Source of the DNA: Clostridia bacterium
GTDB lineage: Bacteria; Bacillota; Clostridia; TANB77; CAG-508
DNA length: 41,577 nucleotides
Direction of reading: 5' to 3'
Assembly (NCBI GenBank): GCA_017528375.1
Contig: JAFXOY010000110.1
Span: 1 to 41,577 of the forward strand
Of this stretch, positions 32,942 through 39,595 are shown in pieces. Under the pieces are notes generated by a model. The model was not told the DNA's origin. It ran no database searches and saw nothing but the letters and a program-made list of their open reading frames with translations. The first letter of the stretch is position 1, and every line of letters begins with the position of its first letter. The translations under genes and the position numbers were made by a program.

Positions 32942-35077
32942 ATGAATAGTAAAAAAATTATGAAGATGGTAATTTTCATTGTTGTAATGTTGATTCCTAT
33001 AATTTATAGTTTCTTTTATTTGAAATCTTACTGGGATCCATATGGAAATTTACAAGATATGAAAGTTGCAATTGTTAATTTAGACAAAGGAGATAACGGA
33101 GAAAACCAAGGAGAAAAAGTCATAAATAGTTTAAAGGAAAAGAATGTTGTTGATGTTTGTGAAGTTAGCAAAAATGAAGCAGAAAATGGTTTAAAAAATC
33201 AAAAATATTATGCTGTTATTACAATTCCTGAAAACTTTACAAAGGATTTAAATAGTGCTGGAGAAGTTGATAAAAAAATAGTACAAATTACATATTCACC
33301 AAACCAAAAAATGAATTACTTAGCTTCTCAAATTATTAATAGGATTGTTGTAGCAACAGAAACTCAAATTAAAAGTGAAATTTCTAGTAAAACTGTAGAA
33401 ACTTTAGCTGATAATTTAAAAGATGTTCCAAATAATCTTCAAAAAATATCAGATGGCTCAGCTGAAATTTTAGATGGAACACAAAGTTTATCAAACGGAT
33501 TAAATGAGTTAAATAATGGTGTAAACACATTAAAAAATGGTTATTCAATTTTTGATAATGGAGTTGAAAGAGCAGCTAATGGAAGTAAACAATTAAATTC
33601 TGGAATCAATCAAATTGATAATGGAGCTAAAGCTTTATCAGAAGGAGGAAACACTTTAAACTCTGCAATACAACAAATTAATAAAGGTGCTGATACTTTA
33701 TTACAATCTGGAAATAGCGGAGTAGAAGAATTACAAACTTCTATTAATCAATTAAACGCAGGAAGTAATCAGCTAAATGAAGGAGTAAAAAAATATGTTG
33801 ATAGCAGTGATTACTTAGGAAGAAATACTTCAGCATATATAGATGGTGTTAATGGACTAAATGAAAATACTAAAGCGCTATTAACTGCTATAGCTCAATA
33901 TGGTCAAGTTAGTCAAGATCCAAATGTGATAGGTATATCTAAAAAAGCACAAGAAATTTTATCAAGTGGAGCTTATGATAAAATAGAAACTAGTGGAAAA
34001 GCAATAAAAGGTGGCTCTCAAGAATTAATGAAATCAAGTGCAGTAGTTAAAACAGGAGCACAAAATTTAGCAGATGGAACTAAAATGTTAAGCCAGGGAA
34101 CAGAGGGGTTAAATCAATTAACAGCAGGAATGGCAGAATTAAAAAATGGTTTGGCACAAGTTCAAAATGGGACAAATGATTTAAACTCTGGAATTTCCTC
34201 ATTGGAAAATGGAACACAAAGTATTAAATCTGGTAGCGAAACATTAACTACCGGTTTAGAGACATTAAATTCAAATTCAGATAAAATACAAATAGCACTA
34301 AATGCTTTAAGTGATGGAACTAATAGCACATATAACGGAAGTTTAGAGTTACAAGATGGTGTTAGAACATTAAAAAAAGGTGTAGATGATGGAATTCAAA
34401 ATGCTAATAAAGAACTAGAAAAATTAGATGGTTTAAGTGAACATATTTCAAATCCAGTTGAAGTCGTTGAAAAAGACTATGGAGAAGTCACATCATATGG
34501 TATAGCCTTTACACCACTATTTTTATCAATAGGCTTATGGGTCGGAGCATTAATGTGTTACGTAGTTTTATACTATGATCAAAAACATAGATTTGGAATT
34601 TTTGATAGTAATTATGAAAATAAATTAAAACAAAATCTAGCATATTTAGCTGTTGGTGTTATTCAAGGATTAGTTACAGCATTTCTACTAAAGGTAACAT
34701 TGGGATATAATGTTGATAACCAATTGGAATATTACATTATAAGTGCATTAATGGGGCTATGCTTTACAAGCATTATTCAATTTTTAATTAGAACTTTTGG
34801 TGATGTTGGTAAGTTTTTAGCATTAATAATTTTAGTATTACAACTTGCTGCGTCTGGAGGAACATTCCCAGTTGATATAATAGCAAAAGGATTTAGATGG
34901 TTAAACCCACTTCTACCAATGACATATACTATTAACTTAATAAAAGATTGTTTAATATCTACAGAAACAAATTTCATTGCTCGTAATTGTTTAATTATTT
35001 CGGCATATGTTGCTGTAGCAGTTGTTTTAACAGGAATTGTGGAACTAGTAAAAAAGAATAAAAAGGTTGATAATTAA
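32942..35077 (+). CDS. YhgE/Pip-family membrane protein (711 aa)
   Basis: The ATG at 32942 is preferred over 32933, because AAAGGA ends against the earlier ATG but stands 8 bases before the later one. A first membrane helix (residues of about 5-25, MVIFIVVMLIPIIYSFFY) precedes an extracellular domain with the family words WDPYGN and VAIVNLDKG. Residues of about 170-500 contain many L-x-x-G repeats at 7-residue spacing (SNGLNELNNGVNTLKNG), typical of YhgE/Pip proteins. Five or so membrane helices follow (from about residue 525), as in ABC-2-type permeases. Members include the phage infection protein Pip and the ESX/type VII-linked YhgE group; transport of a substrate is presumed but not established. 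It lies directly behind its likely regulator, and a terminator follows. Confidence 0.9.
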   Translation: MNSKKIMKMVIFIVVMLIPIIYSFFYLKSYWDPYGNLQDMKVAIVNLDKGDNGENQGEKVINSLKEKNVVDVCEVSKNEAENGLKNQKYYAVITIPENFTKDLNSAGEVDKKIVQITYSPNQKMNYLASQIINRIVVATETQIKSEISSKTVETLADNLKDVPNNLQKISDGSAEILDGTQSLSNGLNELNNGVNTLKNGYSIFDNGVERAANGSKQLNSGINQIDNGAKALSEGGNTLNSAIQQINKGADTLLQSGNSGVEELQTSINQLNAGSNQLNEGVKKYVDSSDYLGRNTSAYIDGVNGLNENTKALLTAIAQYGQVSQDPNVIGISKKAQEILSSGAYDKIETSGKAIKGGSQELMKSSAVVKTGAQNLADGTKMLSQGTEGLNQLTAGMAELKNGLAQVQNGTNDLNSGISSLENGTQSIKSGSETLTTGLETLNSNSDKIQIALNALSDGTNSTYNGSLELQDGVRTLKKGVDDGIQNANKELEKLDGLSEHISNPVEVVEKDYGEVTSYGIAFTPLFLSIGLWVGALMCYVVLYYDQKHRFGIFDSNYENKLKQNLAYLAVGVIQGLVTAFLLKVTLGYNVDNQLEYYIISALMGLCFTSIIQFLIRTFGDVGKFLALIILVLQLAASGGTFPVDIIAKGFRWLNPLLPMTYTINLIKDCLISTETNFIARNCLIISAYVAVAVVLTGIVELVKKNKKVDN

Positions 35078-35104
35078 AGATTATTTTTAGATATAAATAT
35101 AAGC

Positions 35105-35142
35105 GAATCTTAGGTTTTATTGAGAAAATCTAAGATTTTTTA
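35105..35142 (+). terminator. Intrinsic terminator of the YhgE-like gene
   Basis: AATCTTAG pairs with CTAAGATT, with an inner TTTT/AAAA helix, followed by a T run. Confidence 0.88.
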
Positions 35143-35153
35143 TTTTAAATAAA

Positions 35154-35196
35154 TTAGCACTCTCTACTTGACAGTGCTAAAAATAAGTTTTATAAT
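35154..35196 (+). promoter_or_regulatory. CIRCE (HrcA) operator over a perfect sigma-A promoter of clpB
   Basis: TTAGCACTC (35154-35162), nine bases, then CAGTGCTAA (35172-35180) is the CIRCE inverted repeat with one deviation (C for G at 35172). TTGACA (35168-35173), a 17-base spacer and TATAAT (35191-35196) form an exact promoter whose -35 box lies inside the operator. HrcA bound here would block polymerase and release it on heat stress. Confidence 0.92.
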
Positions 35197-35228
35197 ATTA
35201 AGATGAAAGAAATGAAGGAGGGATTTAA

Positions 35229-37826
35229 ATGAATATGCAAAAGTTTACGCAAAAATCAATTGAAGCGTTGCAAGAAGCACAATCTGTAGCTTTAGAAAAT
35301 CAAAATATGCAAATTGAGGAGGAGCATTTGTTGTGGGCACTTGTTAATCAGCAAAATGGTTTTATTTCAGAATTGCTAAAAAAGATGAATGTTAATGTTG
35401 ATTCAATTAAAACACAACTTCAAAATGCAATAAAATCCTTACCTGCGGTTACAGGTTCAGGAAGAGAGCCAGATAAAGTATATGTATCTAATGACGTAGA
35501 TAAAGCCTTAGGATCAGCCGAAGATGAGGCTAAAAAGATGCAAGATGAATATGTTTCAGTTGAACATATTTTATTAGGTATTATAAACAATCCAAATACG
35601 GGAATATCTAATGTTTTAAGGAATAATAATATAAACAAAAATAATGTGTTATCAGTATTAAAAGAACTTAGAGGAAACACAAGAGTTACAAGTGAAAATC
35701 CAGAAAGCACCTATGATGTTTTAAATAGATATGGTCAAGATTTAGTTGAACTTGCAAAACAAAACAAATTGGATCCAGTTATAGGAAGAGATTCAGAAAT
35801 TAGAAATGTTATTAGAATACTTTCAAGAAAAACCAAAAATAATCCAGTTTTAATTGGTGAACCAGGTGTAGGAAAAACAGCAATTGCAGAAGGTTTGGCT
35901 ATTAGAATTGTAAATGGAGATGTTCCAAATAACCTAAAAAACAGAAAAATTTTCTCATTAGACATGGGATTATTAATAGCGGGGGCAAAATATCGTGGAG
36001 AATTTGAGGAAAGATTAAAAGCAGTTTTAAATGAAATTAAGAAAAGCGAAGGAAAAATAATCTTATTTATTGATGAGCTTCATACAATTGTTGGTGCAGG
36101 CAAAACTGATGGAGCAATGGATGCAGGAAACTTGTTAAAACCAATGCTTGCAAGGGGAGAGCTTCACTGCATTGGTGCAACAACTTTAAATGAGTATCGA
36201 CAATATATCGAAAAAGATGCAGCTTTAGAAAGACGTTTCCAACCAGTATTGGTTGATGAACCAAGTGTTGAAGATACAATTTCAATTCTAAGGGGATTAA
36301 AAGAAAGATATGAAATTTTCCATGGAGTAAAAATTCATGATCAAGCTTTAATTACTGCTGCTGTGCTTTCTCACAGATATATTTCAGATAGATTTTTACC
36401 TGATAAAGCAATAGATTTAATTGATGAAGCATGTTCTATGATTAAAACTGAAATGGAATCAATGCCAACTGAGTTAGATGATATTTCAAGAAAAATTATG
36501 CAACATGAAATAGAAGAAGCTGCTTTAAAGAAGGAAACTGATGATTTATCAAAAGCTCATCTAGAAGAAGTTCAAAAAGAATTAGCAGATATGAAAGAAA
36601 AATTTAATGGAATGAAAGCTAAATGGGAAAATGAAAAAAATGCTATTAATAAAGTTCAAAAAATAAAAGAAGAACTAGATAAAGTAAATGGCGAAATTGA
36701 GGCAGCTGAAAGAGTTTATGATTTAAATAAAGCAGCTGAATTAAAGTATTCTAAATTACCAGATTTACAAAAACAATTAGCTGAACAAGAAAAATTGGTT
36801 GAAGAAAGAAAAGGAAATAACAGTATTTTAAGAAATGAAGTAACAGGTGAAGAAATTGCTAAAATAATAGGAAGATGGACAGGAATTCCAGTATCTAAGT
36901 TAATGGAAGGAGAAAGAGAAAAGCTACTTGGATTAGAAAACATTTTACACCAAAGAGTTATTGGACAAGATGAGGCAGTAAGAAAAGTAAGCGATGCAAT
37001 AATTCGTTCTCGTGCAGGAATTGCTAATCCAAATCAACCAATAGGTTCATTCTTGTTTTTAGGTCCAACAGGTGTTGGTAAAACAGAACTTGCAAAAGCA
37101 TTAGCAGAAGCGTTGTTTGATGATGAACATAATATGATTAGAATTGATATGTCAGAATATATGGAAAAATTCAGTGTCAGCCGTTTAATTGGTGCGCCTC
37201 CAGGATATGTTGGATATGAAGAAGGTGGACAATTAACAGAAGCAGTTCGAAGAAAACCATATTCAGTTATATTACTTGATGAAATTGAAAAAGCTCATCC
37301 AGATGTATTTAATATTTTATTACAAGTTTTAGACGATGGAAGAATTACTGATTCACAAGGTAGAACTGTTGATTTCAAAAATACAATAATCATATTAACT
37401 TCTAATTTAGGTTCATCTTATTTATTAGAAGGAATTAAAGACGATGGAACTATTTCAGAGGATGCAATTAATCAAGTAGATAGCCTATTAAAACAATCAT
37501 TTAGACCAGAGTTTTTAAACCGTTTAGATGAGATAGTTTACTATAAACCATTAATGAAAAACCAAATTATTAATATTATAGATTTGATGATAGAAGATTT
37601 ACAAAAACGTTTGGATAACAAGCAAATTAAGCTAGAGATAACAGAAAAAGCTAAACAGTATATTATAGATAATGGATTTGATCCAAACTATGGCGCAAGA
37701 CCATTAAAAAGGTTTATAAAGAATAATGTTGAGACTTTGGTTGCTAAGAAGATTATTAGTGGCGAAGTTGAAGCGGGAGAAACATTGAAGGTTGATTTAG
37801 ATAAAGAAGGAAATTTAATTATATAA
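35229..37826 (+). CDS. clpB: ATP-dependent disaggregase ClpB
   Basis: The 865-residue protein is a full-length ClpB (Hsp104 family; E. coli 857). Two Clp N repeats (residues 1-145) precede AAA domain 1, with Walker A GEPGVGKT (210-217) and Walker B ILFIDELHTIVGAG. A long coiled-coil middle domain follows (about 405-525), then AAA domain 2 with Walker A GPTGVGKT (612-619), Walker B VILLDEIEKAH and sensor ILTSNLGS. The C-terminus ends with NYGARPLKRFI. The middle domain and the absence of the ClpP-binding IGF loop distinguish it from ClpA/ClpC. With DnaK it pulls proteins out of aggregates. The ATG at 35229 follows AGGAGGG by 6 bases. The CIRCE operator shows HrcA control. No clear terminator follows. 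Confidence 0.98.
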   Translation: MNMQKFTQKSIEALQEAQSVALENQNMQIEEEHLLWALVNQQNGFISELLKKMNVNVDSIKTQLQNAIKSLPAVTGSGREPDKVYVSNDVDKALGSAEDEAKKMQDEYVSVEHILLGIINNPNTGISNVLRNNNINKNNVLSVLKELRGNTRVTSENPESTYDVLNRYGQDLVELAKQNKLDPVIGRDSEIRNVIRILSRKTKNNPVLIGEPGVGKTAIAEGLAIRIVNGDVPNNLKNRKIFSLDMGLLIAGAKYRGEFEERLKAVLNEIKKSEGKIILFIDELHTIVGAGKTDGAMDAGNLLKPMLARGELHCIGATTLNEYRQYIEKDAALERRFQPVLVDEPSVEDTISILRGLKERYEIFHGVKIHDQALITAAVLSHRYISDRFLPDKAIDLIDEACSMIKTEMESMPTELDDISRKIMQHEIEEAALKKETDDLSKAHLEEVQKELADMKEKFNGMKAKWENEKNAINKVQKIKEELDKVNGEIEAAERVYDLNKAAELKYSKLPDLQKQLAEQEKLVEERKGNNSILRNEVTGEEIAKIIGRWTGIPVSKLMEGEREKLLGLENILHQRVIGQDEAVRKVSDAIIRSRAGIANPNQPIGSFLFLGPTGVGKTELAKALAEALFDDEHNMIRIDMSEYMEKFSVSRLIGAPPGYVGYEEGGQLTEAVRRKPYSVILLDEIEKAHPDVFNILLQVLDDGRITDSQGRTVDFKNTIIILTSNLGSSYLLEGIKDDGTISEDAINQVDSLLKQSFRPEFLNRLDEIVYYKPLMKNQIINIIDLMIEDLQKRLDNKQIKLEITEKAKQYIIDNGFDPNYGARPLKRFIKNNVETLVAKKIISGEVEAGETLKVDLDKEGNLII

Positions 37827-37846
37827 TCGAGCTGAGTTGTATTATG

Positions 37847-37875
37847 TTGACAAAACGCCAGGATTAGTGTATAAT
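37847..37875 (+). promoter_or_regulatory. Consensus sigma-A promoter of a structured RNA
   Basis: An exact TTGACA (37847-37852), a 17-base spacer and an exact TATAAT (37870-37875) lie 20 bases after the clpB stop, with no ORF of normal size behind. This strength suits a stable RNA. Confidence 0.88.
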
Positions 37876-37879
37876 GTAA

Positions 37880-38068
37880 GCATGGTTGCTAAATGCAACG
37901 TAGCAAGCCCAAGTCAAAACTGTTCACGTTTCTTTTTGCGTTTGCCTTTGAGTTTTTACATAGCGTGCTCCGTCCTTCAATAACAAATAATAAGGAGAAG
38001 ACTAAAATATGACAGTAGCTAGAGGGCTCCCCCTGATTTATTAATCGGGGGGCTTATGCTTTTTATAG
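37880..38068 (+). ncRNA. Structured RNA of about 185 nt: 6S-like RNA or an attenuator leader
   Basis: Transcription from the consensus promoter would give about 185 bases ending at a hairpin CCCCCTGATT / AATCGGGGG (38030-38051), then CTTATGCTTTTTAT. Visible pairings are GTTGC/GCAAC in the first 20 bases, AGCCC with GGGCT, ACTGT with ACAGT, and TTTCTTTTT with AAGGAGAAG (with G-U pairs). These make a long rod with an internal bubble, which is the outline of 6S RNA. A second reading is an attenuator: AAGGAG (37992) precedes ATG at 38009 with an 11-codon frame whose TAA (38042-38044) lies in the terminator loop, upstream of the Nudix gene. I cannot decide between them; tmRNA, SRP RNA, RNase P and T-box signatures are absent. 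Confidence 0.55.
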
Positions 38069-38141
38069 ACAAAAATAGTTGATTATTTATTATAGTAGTG
38101 TTAATATTAATAAGATAATAATTAAGAAGGAAAGTGATATA

Positions 38142-38534
38142 ATGAAATACGAAAAATCATGTGGTGCAGTAGTTTTTGACGGAGATAAGGTTCTTGTTAT
38201 ACAACAAGTAAAAGGTCATTGGGGATTTCCAAAAGGACATGTTGAGCCAGGAGAAACAGAAGTTGAAACAGCTAAAAGAGAAATTAAAGAAGAAACAAAT
38301 TTAGATGTAGAGATTAATGATAAATATAGATATGTTGAACATTATTCTCCAGAAGAAGGAATTGAAAAAGATGTTGTATTCTTTATAGCAGAAAAAACAG
38401 GAGGAGAAATAAAAGTTCAGGAAGAAGAAGTTCTTTCAACAGAATGGCTTTTACCTAAAGATGCACTAGAGAGAGTAACTTATGATAGTTCTAAAAGGAT
38501 TTTAGAGAGTGTAATTAAAGATTTAGGATTATAA
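38142..38534 (+). CDS. Nudix hydrolase, Ap4A-hydrolase-like
   Basis: The 130-residue protein contains the Nudix box GHVEPGETEVETAKREIKEET, with the metal-binding REIKEE core; the usual Gly after EE-x is Asn (ETNLD). The word HWGFPKGHVEPGET is characteristic of diadenosine tetraphosphate hydrolases and related enzymes that split nucleoside diphosphate-X bonds. The ATG at 38142 is chosen because AGGAAAG lies about 9 bases before it and MKYEKSCGAVVF is the normal family start. An upstream in-frame ATG at 38079 would add 21 unlikely residues and overlaps the end of the structured RNA. It may be controlled by readthrough of that RNA's terminator, or by a weak promoter near 38079-38107 (TTGATT, 17 bases, TAATAT). 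Confidence 0.9.
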   Translation: MKYEKSCGAVVFDGDKVLVIQQVKGHWGFPKGHVEPGETEVETAKREIKEETNLDVEINDKYRYVEHYSPEEGIEKDVVFFIAEKTGGEIKVQEEEVLSTEWLLPKDALERVTYDSSKRILESVIKDLGL

Positions 38535-38545
38535 TACATTTTAAA

Positions 38546-38570
38546 AGACGACTTTTTAAAGTCGTTTTTT
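38546..38570 (+). terminator. Intrinsic terminator of the Nudix gene
   Basis: ACGACTT / AAGTCGT with a four-base loop, followed by T6, 12 bases after the stop. Confidence 0.88.
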
Positions 38571-38682
38571 ATTTTTTGTCGTAATTTGACGAACGATTTT
38601 GGTTGAAATATTAATATTTATGTGGTTTAATATATGGTATAAATTCAAATTAAATTTATTTCAAAATAATTTATTCTTATGT

Positions 38683-38700
38683 TCCATGCGGGACAGTGGT
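38683..38700. repeat. Possible weak remnant of the GGGAC repeat
   Basis: CCATGCGGGACAGTGGTT resembles the GGGACGG repeats but is too short to be sure. The rest of 38571-38742 is AT-rich and I see nothing else in it. Confidence 0.2.
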
Positions 38701-38742
38701 TATCCAAAATAATTTAACAAAAAGTATATATGTATTTTCATA

Positions 38743-38771
38743 TTGACAAATAGTACTAAATATAGTATTAT
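38743..38771 (+). promoter_or_regulatory. Promoter of hicAB with likely operator
   Basis: TTGACA (38743-38748), a 17-base spacer and TATTAT (38766-38771). AGTACTAAATATAGTATTA (38752-38770) is an imperfect inverted repeat over the spacer and -10 box, a suitable site for HicB autoregulation. Confidence 0.6.
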
Positions 38772-38808
38772 AATTATGCATATATATTTTAAATAAGGAG
38801 GAATATAT

Positions 38809-39046
38809 ATGTCAGATGTTGAAAAAATAATATTAAAGATGAAACGACAGCCTAATGGAATTCGATTTAGTGAGTTATACAAGGTATTGGAATATAATGG
38901 GTATACCATGAAAACGAAAAAACGGTACATCACATAGAAATTTTATAAATTCAAATGGTGATGTTATAACAATAAAAGAAGAAAATCCATTGAAAGCTGT
39001 ATATGTAAAAGATACATTAAAAAGAATAGGAGAATATAATAATTGA
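38809..39046 (+). CDS. hicA: HicA toxin, interrupted by one +1 frameshift (extra C at 38923)
   Basis: HicA is an mRNA interferase with a double-stranded-RNA-binding-like fold and a catalytic His in a G-[TS]-H motif. The ATG at 38809 follows AAGGAGG by 7 bases. Codons 1-38 read MSDVEKIILKMKRQPNG ... YTMKTKK, then an in-frame CGG (38923-38925) leads to a stop at 38935. Leaving out the C at 38923 gives GTSHRNF (catalytic His) and then NPLKAVYVKDTLKRIG, ending at TGA 39044. This 78-residue product has the normal family length. There is no other damage. A poly-A slip (one extra A in 38917-38922) would also restore the frame. But the extra-C reading gives K-K-G-T-S-H, without an added Asn, and matches five identical events in comM. 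It lies 13 bases before hicB. Confidence 0.85.
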
Positions 39047-39059
39047 AGGAGGATTATTT

Positions 39060-39407
39060 ATGAAAAGTGTTAAAGATTATATGGATTTACCATACAACTA
39101 TATAATTCAACCAATTTCAGATGAAAGTGGATTTTATTATTATGCAAAAATTTTAGAACTTGATGGATGTCAAAGTACAGGTGATTCATTTGAAGAAGCA
39201 TATACTAATATAAGAGAAGCAATGGAAGGTTGGATTGAAGCAAAACTTTCTGGAGGATTTGAAGTTCCATTACCAGTTGGTTATGGAAACTTTAGTGGAA
39301 AATTTGTAATTAGAATACCCAAATCTTTGCATTATAAATTAGCTGTAGAAGCAGGTAGAGAGGGAGTTTCTTTAAATCAATATGCTTTATATAAGTTAAG
39401 TAAATAG
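39060..39407 (+). CDS. hicB: HicB antitoxin
   Basis: The 115-residue protein contains the HicB partial RNase-H-like fold (DESGFYYYAKILELDGCQSTGDSFEEAYTNIREAMEGWIE). A C-terminal ribbon-helix-helix DNA-binding segment follows (GKFVIRIPKSLHYKLAVEAGREGVSLNQYALYKL). It neutralises HicA and represses the operon. AAGGAGG lies 7 bases before the ATG at 39060, 13 bases after the hicA stop, so both genes share one transcript. The antitoxin is intact although hicA carries a frameshift; an intact antitoxin would be safe to keep in either case. An inverted repeat, AGTGCCTAAA with TTTAGGCACT (39416-39457), follows the stop but lacks a T run. Confidence 0.93.
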   Translation: MKSVKDYMDLPYNYIIQPISDESGFYYYAKILELDGCQSTGDSFEEAYTNIREAMEGWIEAKLSGGFEVPLPVGYGNFSGKFVIRIPKSLHYKLAVEAGREGVSLNQYALYKLSK

Positions 39408-39415
39408 TTTTTTAT

Positions 39416-39457
39416 AGTGCCTAAAGTCAAGAATAATTTGTTGAGTATTTAGGCACT
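39416..39457. repeat. Perfect 10-bp inverted repeat after hicB
   Basis: AGTGCCTAAA (39416-39425) and TTTAGGCACT (39448-39457) enclose 22 bases. With T6 before it, this could be a terminator on the minus strand or a weak one for hicAB. The following 39458-39579 is AT-rich without other recognisable signals. Confidence 0.5.
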
Positions 39458-39595
39458 GCAATAGTTGAGTGTCAGTATTATAATGTTAATAATTAGTTTC
39501 AAAAAGTAATAATATTTAAAATAATCAAAAATTTTTCTCAAAAATTTAATTCTATAATTATTCAAAATAAAAAAACACCAGGAGGTCAAATCAAA

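Noticed and set aside
37880..38068. tmRNA, SRP RNA, RNase P RNA or T-box leader
   Set aside because: Their signature sequences (tag frame, GGAAGGAAGCAGCC-like loop, ACAGAAA core, T-box word) are missing.
38079..38141. Upstream ATG for the Nudix gene
   Set aside because: No ribosome site, and the extra 21 residues are not family-like; ATG 38142 has AGGAAAG in front.
38917..38922. Poly-A slippage as the cause of the hicA frameshift
   Set aside because: One A too many would also restore the frame, but it would add an Asn before GTSH, and the five comM events, which have no poly-A run, show the same extra C before GG. Not excluded.
38700..38933. Minus-strand ORF of 77 codons opposite the hicA promoter and start
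   Set aside because: No ribosome site, hydrophobic low-complexity translation, and it covers the hicA promoter.
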